Below, in pieces: positions 11,772 to 22,199 of a stretch of 64,000 bases of DNA. The stretch is from Sweltsa coloradensis. Lineage: Eukaryota; Arthropoda; Insecta; Plecoptera; Chloroperlidae. The position numbers were made by a program, and so were the translations under genes. The stretch spans positions 43,950 to 107,949 of the forward strand of contig JAMZAV010002237.1 in the NCBI GenBank assembly GCA_024449915.1. The letters run 5' to 3'. A model generated the notes under the pieces. That model was not told where the DNA came from. It saw nothing but the letters and a program-made list of their open reading frames with translations, and did not search any database. Within the stretch, counting starts at the first letter, position 1; each line of letters begins with the position of its first letter.

Positions 11772-12726
11772 TGTTGCAACCCCACTTCACGCGAGTGATA
11801 TAAATATGAAAATAATAATATATACTTTGCTTATTTTACTATCTATTAACAATTATATTCATAAAAGAACAATTATTTGAACTATGAAACATATATTTTT
11901 ATTGAAACATCAAGCAAGAAAGACAATCTATTTTCATAAGTTAACTTTTTTGATTTGCATATTGTCTGGTGGTTGTATTGTTTATTCTTGTATTGTTTGT
12001 ATGTGTTTCTGTTTCATTCTTGTTAGTTTTATGTTGTGTTCTATTTCAATGTCAATAGCATGCAATGGTTATTGCTTTTTCACGTTCTTGTGGCGATCCA
12101 TTCAGGACACCATACAACGTCATTTTCCCCCCTCTTCAAGGGATGGTCATGTGTCTAACTTTGGGTTCGGACAACCGTACTCTACTATAAAACGAGAGCT
12201 CCTTGGAGGGCCTCGCTAGTGGTTCGGTTATGCCTGCCACTCGCAACATCTATCCTGTCTCTCTGTTCATTGTACATATTGTCACAATACACTATCCTAG
12301 CTAAACCTACGTCACTTGTTCTCATTGCTACGCCTTCAATATCCACACCATCCTTCGTCGAGACCTCCGAGACGTCGAGAACTTCCAGACATGCCTCTTA
12401 AAGGTCTAAGCATTCGAGACGCCGAGTTTATGCCTACTATAGGCCTAGTCGCGAGACTTCGAATGCCCTCCTCTATGATAGACACCTAGACGTCGAGTTA
12501 GCTGCCTCATATAGGCTTAGACGTCGAGACGCCGAGATTATCGCCTACTATAGGCTTAGTCGCGAGACACCGAGCTCCGAGCTTCTTATAGGCTCGCATA
12601 GCCCACAAAAATAGGTGTTCTAGACACAGTCTCCATTTACGCAGAAGTCCTTGCGGGTGAACATCTACCCCCTCCCTTACTCCTATCTACTCCGCGGGTC
12701 CACCAACATCCTATCGGCCTGCGACA
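11772..12726 (+). repeat. 5' LTR of the BEL/Pao element
   Basis: Begins TGTTGCAACCCC and ends CGGCCTGCGACA. It contains a TATA-like 'ctataaaa' (about 12186) shortly before the region expected for transcription start. It also has a diverged internal repeat of 'gagacgccgag…cctactataggc…tagtcgcgagac' (about 12416-12455 and 12527-12566). The 111-codon frame here is also disrupted in the 3' LTR, so I regard it as non-coding. Confidence 0.93.
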
Positions 12727-12728
12727 TC

Positions 12729-12745
12729 TGGCGACCGTGACAGGA
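12729..12745 (+). promoter_or_regulatory. Primer binding site, tRNA-Arg type
   Basis: Two bases after the 5' LTR the 17-mer TGGCGACCGTGACAGGA is the complement of a tRNA 3' end reading …TCCTGTCACGGTCGCCA. From memory this is the T-arm/acceptor end of a tRNA-Arg. Minus-strand cDNA synthesis would start here. The isotype should be confirmed against a tRNA set. Confidence 0.8.
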
Positions 12746-12777
12746 CAGGGCACTGCAATCTTTTGTTAGTACAAAAA

Positions 12778-13930
12778 ATGGAGACGCTCAAGCGTCAGAG
12801 AACCCCGATAAGAGCAGCTTTCACTAAGATATTCCAACAAATTAGCTCGGAACTAGGTGATCATAACACCCAACTCGAGCGATGTAACGAGTTACTCGAT
12901 TGCTCAATGACAAATATGATAGGCTTTCAAATGTTGATTCGCGGACTAATAGACACTTTATCTGCCGATTCTACAATAGAAGATGACGCATTTAACGTCG
13001 AGTACGAGGCAATAGAATCTTACCCCAGAAATATTCGCAATCAAAAGAAAACTCGCGGACAAGATTAATAAACTGAGTAGTACAGTTGATGTTGCAAGGG
13101 ACTCAACTCCGTGTAGTTCTAATAGTAACCAAAAAAAGTACAAACTGCCTGAGTTAGAGTTAAAAAAATTCAATGGCGACATTAAAGAATGGCTTTCGTT
13201 CTGGGGGCAATTTCAAAAAATCCATGATGATTGTGAGATTGCACCCGAAGATAAGTTCCAATATTTAAGCCAGAGTTGTGCGGCTGGGTCTCGCCCTAAA
13301 GAAATCATTGACAGTTTCCCAGCTAGCGCAACAAGTTATACCAAGGCCATTGAAGCGTTGCAGTCGCGATATGGTAAAAAAGAAGTGCTTATAGATGTTT
13401 ACATACGCGAACTGTTAAAACTTATAAATGGGAAACAGCGCACATTACATTTATCGCAACTATACGATAAAATTGAAACACAGTTACGTGCGCTCGAATC
13501 TCTAGGCATTGCGAACGACCAATACGCTATAATACTGTTTCCTATGGTCGAAAGTTGCCTATCCGAAGATCTTGTTAAAATATGGGAAAGGCAACGGAAC
13601 ATATTCCAACTTCATGCAGACAAAGATGAAGATCAAAGCAATCTTCAGTTACTAATGAATTTCCTAAAACATGAGGTTGAATGCGAAGAACGCGTGAAAA
13701 TAGCTAGAAATACATTTGATTCACGCGGTCCAAATGTAAACAATACCAAGACCAAGCAACCCTTCACGGCCGCTGACCTATTGAATTCAAGTGAAAGTGG
13801 TCAGCTGCGAAAACAGTCATGCTTGTTCTGTGAAAAGAGCCATAAATCACATGAATGTTTCCGAGCCAGACGAATGACTGTCGAGGAGAAGAGGCAAATC
13901 ATCAATTCGAAACGGGCCTGCTTCTCTTGT
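12778..13930 (+). pseudogene. gag of the BEL/Pao element
   Basis: Starts at ATG 12778 (METLKRQRTP…). The first frame ends at 13068, and the homology continues in frame 2 from about 13084: LPELELKKFNGDIKEWLSFW (about 13145) is the classic opening of the DUF1759-type gag domain of Pao elements. It is followed by YTKAIEALQSRYGKKEV and an alpha-helical capsid-like stretch. Two zinc-knuckle-like motifs follow: CLFCEKSHKSHEC (about 13825) and CFSCLKS (about 13920). The second continues only after another frameshift at about 13935. Two frameshifts separate it from protease. It would form the particle that packages the RNA. Confidence 0.88.
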
Positions 13931-13980
13931 CTTAAATCGCAATCATTCCGCAAAAGCATTGTCGTGCTCAGGTTAAATGC

Positions 13981-14818
13981 ATGTTGTGTGAAAAGCGGCA
14001 TCATACAATCATGTGCGCACAATTCGTATCCAATCAAAAAGATAAAAACATAGATCGGAAAGCGACAGATGACAGTGCGACACTAGCAAATACTAATAAT
14101 CTTACTCAACACGTCCTACTCCAGACAGTGCAAGTTAAAGTAGAGGGGAACAACGGACAGAGTAGATTAGCCCGAGCTATTTTTGATACCGGATCACAAA
14201 GATCATACATTACTAGTACAATAGCTCGGGAAATGGGGTACAAAGTAAAGAACGAGAAACTTTAAAACACGGCTTGTTTGGCGGTCAGGTGACTACACCT
14301 AGGGAACATAAAGAATACCAAGTTCACCTGGCCAACCCCTACAACGATTATAGATGTCATTTTAAAGTCTTAGATAACCCCGAGATATGTAAATATACAG
14401 GAAGTATTCCTAAAGGTGCGTGGATTTCCGAGTTAGAGGACAAGCATATAAAGCTGAGTGATTTCGGCCACGCATCTAAACAGATCGAAATCTTGATCGG
14501 CGCCGACGTGGCTGGTAAATTATTCACTGGCAACATGCACTCTCTTGAGTCAGGACCAGTCGCGATCGAGACCCGGTTAGGGTGGATTTTGATGGGCAAA
14601 ATAACTGATAATGATAGCGTCCAAACAATCCACCGATTCTCTCATGGTCACCTCAATGTTTTAAGTGACTGTACTATCCAAGATCTTTGGAAACTCGATG
14701 TTCTGGGAATCACAGACAATGCGACCCAAGTTGAAAAGCAAGTTTTGGGCGGAAGAAAACAACAAATCATTTCCTGCGAACTGTCAAGAGAGAACCAGAC
14801 GGTCGGTACGCAGTCGAC
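13981..14818 (+). pseudogene. Aspartic protease region of the BEL/Pao element
   Basis: 13981-14265 carries the end of the knuckle (MLCEKRHHTIMC) and the active-site block AIFDTGSQRSYI (about 14178), with the Asp-Thr-Gly triad intact. A one-base shift at about 14266 moves the homology to frame 3 (14274-14873). This includes IEILIGADVAGKLFTG and the strand ETRLGWILMG expected at the protease C-terminus. The connector toward RT (about 14660-14819) contains a further shift. Function: maturation of the gag-pol polyprotein. Confidence 0.88.
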
Positions 14819-15740
14819 TTGCCTTGGGTCGAAGGCCACCCACCCTTGTCGGATAATTATAACATCGCTGTGAAGAGACTGCAAAATACAACAAAGAAGT
14901 TGAAAGATAGCAATCACTTTGAAGAGTATGCATCAATCTTTGATAGTTGGAAGGAAGAAGGAATAATTGAAGAGGTAAAGCCGGAAACAATTGGTAATGA
15001 AGCCCACTACCTACCTCACCGGGCGGTTATAAAAGAGGGTAGAACGAACATTAGGCCGGTTTTCGACGCATCCTCGCGAAAAGATAATAAATCTCCTTCT
15101 CTAAACGATTGCTTGTCTACGGGTCCAAACTTGATAGAACTTATTCCGAGGATCCTAATGAAGTTTCGTCAAAAGGCGATAGGTGTTTCGGCCGACATTA
15201 GAGCCGCGTTCTTGCAAATATCTGTCAACAAGCAAGATCGCGATTACCTTCGTTTCCTTTGGTGGAAGGATAATGAATGCAAAGAGATTCAATTACTCAG
15301 ACATTCAAGGGTAGTTTTTGGCGTGGCAAGCAGTCCGTTTATACTAGCTGCGACTATCAACTATCACTTAGAAATCCTCCTAAAACACCTCGAAGTTACA
15401 GCAAATCAGTTGCGGGACGCTTTTTACGTCGATAATTGTCTAACCAGTGTCGACGACAACAAAGAACTTACCACATTTGTCGCCGAATCACTGAGTTGAT
15501 GAAAAGCGCGCAATTTGAATTGAGAAGATGGGAGTACAATGGAGACTCTAATCAAGACAACGACGCAAAAACGGCAAAAAAACAAAAAAACATTCTCGGA
15601 CTTGTTTGGGATAAAGTAAATGATACGCTAAGTTGCAATACAAACAAGATAATTGAAGATGTCGGGAGACGTTTTCAACAAAAAAAAGTCTATTGTCCAC
15701 TACCAACAAGATATTCGATCCCATCGGTTTTACTTGCCCC
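14819..15740 (+). pseudogene. BEL/Pao reverse transcriptase
   Basis: The frame 14819-15499 reads through RT blocks: GIIEEVKPE, HYLPHRAVIKE, RPVFDAS (about 15056), GVSADIRAAFLQI (about 15182, first catalytic Asp), LRHSRVVFGVASSPFIL (about 15296) and AFYVDNCLTS (about 15419). The usual YxDD box is YVDN here. I believe some Pao lineages share this, but it removes the second catalytic Asp and should be compared with relatives. A frameshift at about 15485 moves the connection to frame 1 (ELMKSAQFELRRW…KKQKNILGLVWD). Another at about 15690 precedes RNase H. Confidence 0.92.
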
Positions 15741-16310
15741 ATAACAATACCTCCTAGGTTATTGTTACAAGAAACTTGGCAACTTAAAATAAACTGGAAT
15801 CAAGAATTGCCTCTTGATATCAAGGAAAAATATACTAAGTGGAGGGAAGAGTTATCACTGCTGGATCAAATACAAATTCCACGTAGATTAAACCTAGGAG
15901 AGGGCGACGTTACGTTGCATTTCGTTTGCGATGCCAGTAAAAGCGCATATGCTTGCTGCATCTTTATGCGTAATGAATCACCACTAGGGACCACAGTTGA
16001 TCTGGTTCAAGCAAAGAATAGAATAACTCCACTTAAAAAAAATCACAATTCCACGGCTTGAGCTACTTTCTGCCTCATAGGCGCTCGCCTCACATACGAA
16101 GTAAATAAGACATTACAATTACCTAACGAGAAAATATTCTTCTGGTCTGATTCAACAACCGCTCTTAGCTGGATAGAACGCCAAGATCAATGGGGTGCGT
16201 ATGTGTGGAACCGAGTGAATGAGATTCACGAACTGACAGCAGGCAGCACGTGGCAACACATTCCAGGTACCCACAACCCCGCGGACATTCCATCCCGCGG
16301 GGTGGGGGTG
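15690..16310 (+). pseudogene. BEL/Pao connection and RNase H domain
   Basis: KIFDPIGFTCP (about 15705) begins the Peptidase_A17-family connector typical of Pao polyproteins. RNase H follows: HFVCDASKSAYACCIF (about 15918; first Asp), then after a frame shift near 16040 RLELLS…AR, and FFWSDSTTALSWI (about 16137; Ser-Asp-Ser). HIPGTHNPADIPSRG (about 16257) carries the final Asp. An in-frame TAG near 16078 and two shifts make it non-functional as written. It would degrade the RNA strand after cDNA synthesis. Confidence 0.88.
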
Positions 16311-17705
16311 AAGCAGTTCGTAAAGACGAAATGGTGGGAGGGTCCTAAATGGATGAAAGCTGACCTATCGTTATGGCCTACTACTGAACAAAAAATCGAC
16401 GAACAAGAGATCGGTTCAGAAAAACGAAAAACAATCAAAGTGAACCTTACAACACCGGAGACCCTGGGTTCGGAAATAATCAATGCACGATTCTCTAAAT
16501 TCAAAACAATGTTAAAAGTAGTTGCGTGGATAAGAAGATTTGTTCATAACTGCAAACATCCAGCAACGAGAATTCGAGGTGAACTTAGCATTCAAGAAGT
16601 TCAAGACGCAGAGGTACATATCCTACTATTAATACAAAGCGAAGCCTTCACTCCAGAGGTAATGAAGTCAATGAAGAATATTCACTTGGAGAGAACAGAC
16701 AAGGGTTTGCTGACTGTTAGATCCCGTCTCACAGCACGTGAAGATACCAACGAGTTCAAATCACCCACACTTCTGCCAAGTAAACACAACATCGTGGAGA
16801 AGATAATAATCGACGCGCACGAGAATCTCTCCCACGCCGGTGTAAATATCACTCTCAGTCAATTGAGGGAAAGATATTGGGTTTTGAGGGGAAGAAAAAC
16901 AGTAGCCCGGGTCATATCTCATTGTCAAAAATGTAGGCGGTTCACGGCGAAACCCATGACGTCACTAGCACCCGCGTTACCCGCTGACCGCGTCAACGAC
17001 GCAGCTATATTTGAAGTCAGCGGCGTCGATTATGCTGGACCACTGTATTTGAAGGGTAATAAGAAGGCATGGATTGTCGTATTTACATGCGCAGTTTACC
17101 GTGCCATACATCTCGAACTAGTTACTTCACTGAGTACAGAAGCATTCCTACAGGCTCTTGAACGATTCATTAGTAGAAGAGGTAGGCCTCGAACTATATA
17201 TTCTGACAACGCGACGAATTTCGTAGGTGCAAACAACATGCTTAAATTTAAAGAAGAATTAACTCAAGCAACTCTCATGAAAAGGATAGAGTGGAAGTTC
17301 ATCCCTCCCTGGTGGGGGGGATGGTGGGAGAGAATGATAAGAATGATAAAAAACTTGCTACGCCGAATTCTTGGAAAGTCTATTCTCAAATACGAAGAAA
17401 TGATTACTATCCTGTGTAATATAGAAGCCATACTAAACTCACGTCCATTGACTTATGTATCTGAAGATTGTAATGATTATCGCGCTCTAACTCCAGCATT
17501 GTTCCTAAACGAGACACCTAGCAATCAGCTCATTGACACGGAGTTAATTGATCAGAAATCACTATCAAAACGTTACAATTACAAGATAAAGCTATTGCAG
17601 GACCTCAGGCAACGCTTCAGAAGGGAATATCTCTCAGAGCTAATACAGTTTTCGTCGAAGAGGAACTCAATGCCTATAAAGAAAGGGGGACCTAGTGTTC
17701 ATTAA
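16203..17705 (+). CDS. BEL/Pao integrase (500-codon open frame)
   Basis: This is the longest open frame in the window. It starts in the RNase H tail (HIPGTHNPADIPSRG). A zinc-binding HHCC domain follows (HENLSHAG…CQKC, about 16819-16938). The retroviral-type catalytic core comes next: Asp in SGVDYAGPL (about 17020), Asp in YSDNATNFVGA (about 17200) and Glu in WWERMIR (about 17325), so DDE is complete. NSRPLTY and ALTPALFL mark the core end, and RYNYKIKLLQDLRQRF begins the C-terminal DUF5641-like part. The part after 17705 is frame-shifted. It would insert the cDNA, giving the 5-bp duplication seen. Confidence 0.94.
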   Translation: MWNRVNEIHELTAGSTWQHIPGTHNPADIPSRGVGVKQFVKTKWWEGPKWMKADLSLWPTTEQKIDEQEIGSEKRKTIKVNLTTPETLGSEIINARFSKFKTMLKVVAWIRRFVHNCKHPATRIRGELSIQEVQDAEVHILLLIQSEAFTPEVMKSMKNIHLERTDKGLLTVRSRLTAREDTNEFKSPTLLPSKHNIVEKIIIDAHENLSHAGVNITLSQLRERYWVLRGRKTVARVISHCQKCRRFTAKPMTSLAPALPADRVNDAAIFEVSGVDYAGPLYLKGNKKAWIVVFTCAVYRAIHLELVTSLSTEAFLQALERFISRRGRPRTIYSDNATNFVGANNMLKFKEELTQATLMKRIEWKFIPPWWGGWWERMIRMIKNLLRRILGKSILKYEEMITILCNIEAILNSRPLTYVSEDCNDYRALTPALFLNETPSNQLIDTELIDQKSLSKRYNYKIKLLQDLRQRFRREYLSELIQFSSKRNSMPIKKGGPSVH

Positions 17706-18473
17706 CAATGACGCAAAAAGATTGCAGTGGCCCTTGGCCCGCGTAATGGACGTATATCCTGGCCGGGACGGATTCTCGCGGGTAGCCAAGCTGAAGAACG
17801 CAGTATGGTGAATGTACTCGATCCATACAAAAGTTACACCCCGTCGAGGTCCCAAAAACAAGACGAAAAGCAGAACTCTAATTACCAGGAGTGGGAGGGC
17901 AAGTCGGAGACCCGACAGGGCTAAATCCTCAGTAAACAACCCCCCCCCCCCCCCCCTACACCTTGCGTGAAAACACGCAGCGTCCTCGTCCATGTGATAC
18001 TTCCTAGAATCTTTTGTTTACATACGCAAACAACCTCAGGCGACCGCCCTACTTTAAATCATTCATGTAAATACGTCCTTCCTCAACCTGCCAATATACC
18101 ATCCGCACCAGCAACACTAAGGTGGAGGAAGAAAGAAGAAGTAGAGGACGACTTGGCATTTCCATCATGACAATGACTGTCGTGCACGGCCAAGTCGCTG
18201 TCCGAGGTCCGAGGCGATTCGCAGTGGACGACTGGTGTTCCATTGGGTGTTCCAGTCGCCATTCCATGGTGGTCACCAAGGGGGCAGATCGTCGAGTCAA
18301 CCTCTTGGCTGTTTCCCCCCCCCCCCCTCATCAGCGAATTCGTCCTCTTGGCTGAGATCGACACCCCTCACCGGTTGGAGCTCGTACTACATTACCGCGT
18401 ATCGTGTGCGTGAGCGCGTGCCGTGTGGGTTAAAGTTCGAAAATGAGCCGACCTCATTTCCGAGGTGGGAGTT
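17696..18473 (+). other. Integrase C-terminus remnant, poly-C tract and 3' untranslated part
   Basis: 17696-17817 continues the integrase tail in another frame (LQWPLARVMDVYPGRDG, the conserved end of Pao integrases). Then comes untranslated sequence with a C16 run (17941-17956) and a C11 run near 18317, which probably cause the frame uncertainty. A purine stretch 'gaggtgggag' just before 18474 is the likely polypurine tract for plus-strand priming. The 254-codon frame crossing into the LTR is not homologous to anything recognised. Confidence 0.75.
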
Positions 18474-19420
18474 TGTTGCAACCCCACTTCACGCGAGTGA
18501 TATAAATATGAATATAATAATATATACTTTGCTTATTTTACTATCTATTAACAATTATATTCATAAAAGAAAAAATTATTTGAACTATGAAACATATATT
18601 TTTATTGAATCATCAAGCAAGAAAGACAATCTATTTCATAAGTTAACTTTGATTTGCATATTGTCTGGTGGTTGTATTGTTTATTCTTGTATTGTTGTAT
18701 GTGTTTCTGTTTCATTCTTGTTAGTTTTTTTGTTGTGTTCTATTTTAATGTCAATAGCATGCAATGGTTATTTCTTTTTCACGTTTTGTGGCGATCCATT
18801 CAGGACACCATACAACGTCATTTCCCCCTCTTCAAGGGATGGTCATGTGTCTAACTTTGGGTTCGGACAACCGTACTCTACTATAAAACGAGAGCTCCTT
18901 GGAGGGCCTCGCCAGTGGTTCGGTTATGCCTGCCACTGCAACATCTATCCTGTCTCTCTGTTCAATGTACATATTGTCACAATACACTATCCTAGCTAAA
19001 CCTACGTCACTTGTTCTCATTGCTACGCCTTCAATATCCACACCATCCTTCGTCGAGACCTCCGAGACGTCGAGAACTTCCAGACATGCCTCTTAAAGGT
19101 CTAGCATTCGAGACGCCGAGTTTATGCCTACTATAGGCCTAGTCGCGAGACTTCGAATGCCCTCCTCTATGATAGACACCTAGACGTCGAGTTAGCTGCC
19201 TCATATAGGCTTAGACGTCGAGACGCCGAGATTATCGCCTACTATAGGCTTAGTCGCGAGACACCGAGCTCCCGAGCTTTTATAGGCTCGCATAGCCCAC
19301 AAAATAGGTGTTCTAGACACCAGTCTCCATTTACGCAGAAGTCCTGCGGGTGAACATCTACCCCCTCCCTACTCCTATCTACTCCGCGGGGTCCACCAAA
19401 AATCCTATCGGCCTGCGACA
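18474..19420 (+). repeat. 3' LTR of the BEL/Pao element
   Basis: Same TGTTGCAACCCC…CGGCCTGCGACA termini as the 5' LTR, 947 against 955 bp, with small indels (for example 'catttccccc' against 'cattttcccccc'). It is followed directly by CGGCC, the duplicated target. Confidence 0.93.
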
Positions 19421-19425
19421 CGGCC

Positions 19426-19904
19426 CATTTCAAGATGGCGATTTGGTGTTTTAAAATTTTTGCTTTTTTAATGCAATAAAGTATTTTACTGGATTGTTTG
19501 ATATGGTTTTAGCTTGTGCAGCATGGTATAAACAAAAGAAACAATACGAAGTGATTGCATAAGGGAATTTAGTAATCATTTGGTGTTAAAGGCTAGTATG
19601 CTTACCTGTCAACCTGGCGGCAATCTTGAGAACTATTTGGCCACAAATCGCTCCCATTTGATTAACATGTAAACTGTCATTTTAAGATGGCTTCTAATTG
19701 TACCGGAAGTGGACCACCGACTGCTGGTCTAGCCAATTATATAGGATGTCTATGGTTGAAAGAGTATCACGAAATCCAAACACTTTAAAAAGATTTGCGT
19801 ATAGCAAAGAGCTCGAAAAAGTTCTATATTTATTCTAGATGGCAGTGCCTTCATAAACGCGGGCCAATCGAAAGACAAGTTGTATGAAATGATTTGATTG
19901 TTGC
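19426..19904. other. Right flank of the BEL/Pao insertion, no gene seen
   Basis: AT-rich. 'caagatggcgatttgg' and 'aagatggcttct' occur, as in the 900-1500 region. No splice-supported frame was found. It joins R1 copy 3 at about 19905. Confidence 0.35.
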
Positions 19905-20750
19905 AATTATGTAAACAAACAGATGAGCAAGTTCATATCAGAACAATGTTGTGCTGGCATAGGGTTGGCTAGGCTTGTCAAACATGTAATGTAAGTATGA
20001 ATTTTACTAGTCCTATAGCCAAATGGAACTTTAGACCTACACTTTTGCATTATAAATAATTTTCCACATCTGGGCCTAGGCCAGGGACGGTTTCTGATTT
20101 GTTTTATGAGAGTATAATGACACCTTTTCTCGTTCCACACAAAGAAGAAAAATTTTAAATGTCCGCTATTTGTTTACGTATCGCACTTTCCCGCCTAACT
20201 CTGCTTATACCGTCAACAAGTGTCAAGTAACTATGGTTACTTGTTGATTGTATGCCAAGTGTTTAAGGCTTATTTTAAAACCTTTATTTGGAAGCCTTCC
20301 AACAAACTTTTTCAACTTTTTTTTCAAAAGAGACTATATTTCTATAACATTAATGTCCATGTAAAATATGAACATTGTAGTCCCACCCGTCTGGTCAGAA
20401 TCGCGGGCCGACGTATTATTATTATTATTTATTTAAATAAATAAATAGATGTTAGCAGTAGCAGTAGTAGCAGTAGTAGCAGTAGCTAACATCCTTAAAG
20501 TGATTTTGAGCATGTTTCAAGCCATTTTTTCACCAAGAAGGAATAATCGTACCCAATAAAATTTGGCATGTGTTGTCAGGTACCTAAATCCCCTCGATTG
20601 TGATAGTTTTCAAGTTCACATCACGTTACATGACGGCTGGGTAACACCTCGAAATCACCCCAACTCTGCTTGGTGTATAAGGTGCTTGAGTGTGTAGCGC
20701 ACCGTGGCTTGGCTGCGGCGCCCTTACGGGCACCTAGATAAATCAGAATA
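19905..20750. repeat. Dispersed repeat R1, copy 3
   Basis: Collinear with 9945-10745. It includes a short (ATT)n/(AAAT)n patch at about 20413-20445 and a GTAGCA/GTA core between inverted 'gctaac/gttagc' flanks (20447-20495). It ends in 'ttacgggcacctagata', after which array segment b begins. Confidence 0.7.
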
Positions 20751-21449
20751 AATTTATAAATTGTTGTCATCGACACCATTACTTGAAAACAATTGAAAGA
20801 GTGAAAAAGTCTAAGCGAAAACAGCAGGTTCAAAATCAACAAAAAAACGACGAGTTTAATTAGACACAAAAGTCTTAGTATTAACGTATATTAAACAAAG
20901 TACATTACATCGAAAATATTAAGAGGAAAACACGATTTTGTAAGACCAGCTTAGTCAGATCTTAGTCAGACAAGACTATTGATTACAAAAATTAATAAAA
21001 CGCCATCTTAATGAGACTTAAAGTATGTAAGCCTCAAATAGAGGATGTATTTCCATTAAGAAGGGATATAATTTGATTTTATTGTACAAGACAGAATTGT
21101 GTTTAGACACATTGAGGTTAATTGATTTTCGTCGGGCAATTAGCACGACGAGAAGTGCATGGAGGATAGGATGACAATTATTATACCAATGTACAGAAAA
21201 TTGGGATGAGCCACGACAACGAGAATGCAAGGAAGAACATAGTAATACTTTTTTAAGCCTGCACAATGGCAAATTATACTAGGTACCATATTGATTCGTT
21301 GCATGTAGTTAGCGACTTGTAATGTGCACAACATCCGCAGCACATCGAGTATGGCAATTTAACCATGAAAGTTTGCAACACCAACAAAACATAATAAAAT
21401 AATAAACACGGTCTAAAAGTATTAATCAAATTGAAATATCTATACGTAA
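20745..21449 (-). other. 3' untranslated/downstream segment of exon copy A
   Basis: Matches the sequence downstream (on the minus strand) of copies D and F: 'taagcgaaa.cagcaggttcaaaatc', 'agtcagac.agactattgattacaaaaattaat', 'gattttcgtcgggcaattagcac' and 'atgtacagaaaattgg.atgag'. A minus-strand AATAAA is possible near 21077-21083. No frame is conserved between copies. It is presumably 3' UTR plus intergenic sequence, conserved only by duplication. Confidence 0.55.
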
Positions 21450-21940
21450 TTACAATTTTCCGAGTTTGTGCATCTTATCATAATGACGCCGTAAAAGACA
21501 TTTTTGTGTTGCTCGATAGGAACACTTTGTACACGGGAACTGCGGCTCCTTCCCGCACTCGTATTTGGTGTGGTGATACAAGGATGTTATAAGACTAAAC
21601 GTTTTGCCACAAGCTTCGCACTGGGGTCGTTGCTTGTCAACGCATTCGTACTTAATGTGTCGGGATAAAGTGTGTTTCATCGAGAATGTCTTGCAACATT
21701 TCAGACACTTGTGCGGCTCCTTGCGTCCACAATCGTGTGTAACGTGGCTGGTTAGATAGTGTTTTGTCGAGAATGTCTTCCTACACGTCGGGCATTTGTA
21801 ACGCTCCTTGCGTCCACAGTCGTAGTTCTGGTGGTACGTGAGAGCCTTTTTCCACTTGAATGAACGAGGACAGTCTTGACACTTATGTATTTTAGTGCCT
21901 GGCGTGCTATCAGGAACAGGGCGCCATTCCTGCTCGGCAT
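21450..21940 (-). CDS. lola-like zinc-finger terminal exon, copy A (intact)
   Basis: A last exon of a BTB-zinc-finger transcription factor of the lola type. The acceptor is TTTTATAG|ATGCCGAGCAGG, so the exon starts at 21940 with two bases of a split codon. The open frame runs to a TAA ending at 21450. It encodes about 163 residues: a short leader (AEQEWRPVPDS), four C2HC fingers (CQDCPRSF…H…C, CPTC…, CLKC…, CEAC…) and a final C2H2 finger (CTKCSYRATQ…H…MH). The C2HC-then-C2H2 final pair is diagnostic of lola isoforms as I know them. The open frame extends 5' into the intron, but those residues are not shared with other copies. The exon is exactly as long as copy D (491 bp). Role: sequence-specific DNA binding in the nucleus when spliced to an upstream BTB exon not in this window. 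Confidence 0.85.
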
Positions 21941-22077
21941 CTATAAAATTATAATTATAATTTAGAGTAAATAAAGAGAGGCCGCTTTGAGCTACATTTG
22001 CTGCACTATAATACACATTAAAAAAATTACTGTACTCAGACCTAAAATCGGCACATAACCAGTACCAAGCATGATCT

Positions 22078-22112
22078 CCACACCACACCACACCACACCA
22101 CACCACACCACA
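22078..22112. repeat. (CACAC)n pentanucleotide run in the intron
   Basis: Seven 'cacac' units immediately upstream (minus strand) of exon A's intronic flank. A shorter version is present beside the garbled copy C (about 36040-36060) and near copies D, E and F ('atccccacacca'). Confidence 0.8.
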
Positions 22113-22199
22113 CCAAAACCATAAAATATATTATATATTAAACAATATAATTCTATTTTAATACTTTCTACTATAAAGTAAAACAAAATCACAATAAAA

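Larger units (their letters stand above)
11772..19420 (+). mobile_element. Complete BEL/Pao LTR retrotransposon (degenerate coding)
   Basis: Two collinear LTRs (11772-12726 and 18474-19420), both TG…CA, flank an internal region coding in order for gag, aspartic protease, reverse transcriptase, RNase H and integrase. This is the BEL/Pao order. A five-base duplication CGGCC sits directly outside both LTRs (11767-11771 and 19421-19425). The LTRs are very similar but carry scattered substitutions and small indels, so insertion is not brand new. At least six frameshifts break the polyprotein, although every catalytic block is still readable. There is no envelope-like frame. Confidence 0.95.

Noticed and set aside
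18235..18999. 254-codon frame crossing into the 3' LTR
   Set aside because: No retroviral or host domain is recognisable, the frame crosses the LTR boundary, and the 5' LTR equivalent is broken by indels. Not an envelope gene.
22107..22192. Possible start of a longer protein upstream of exon A (WCGVVWCG repeats)
   Set aside because: This is the (CACAC)n intronic run. The residues are absent from copies D, E and F, and a good acceptor sits at 21940.
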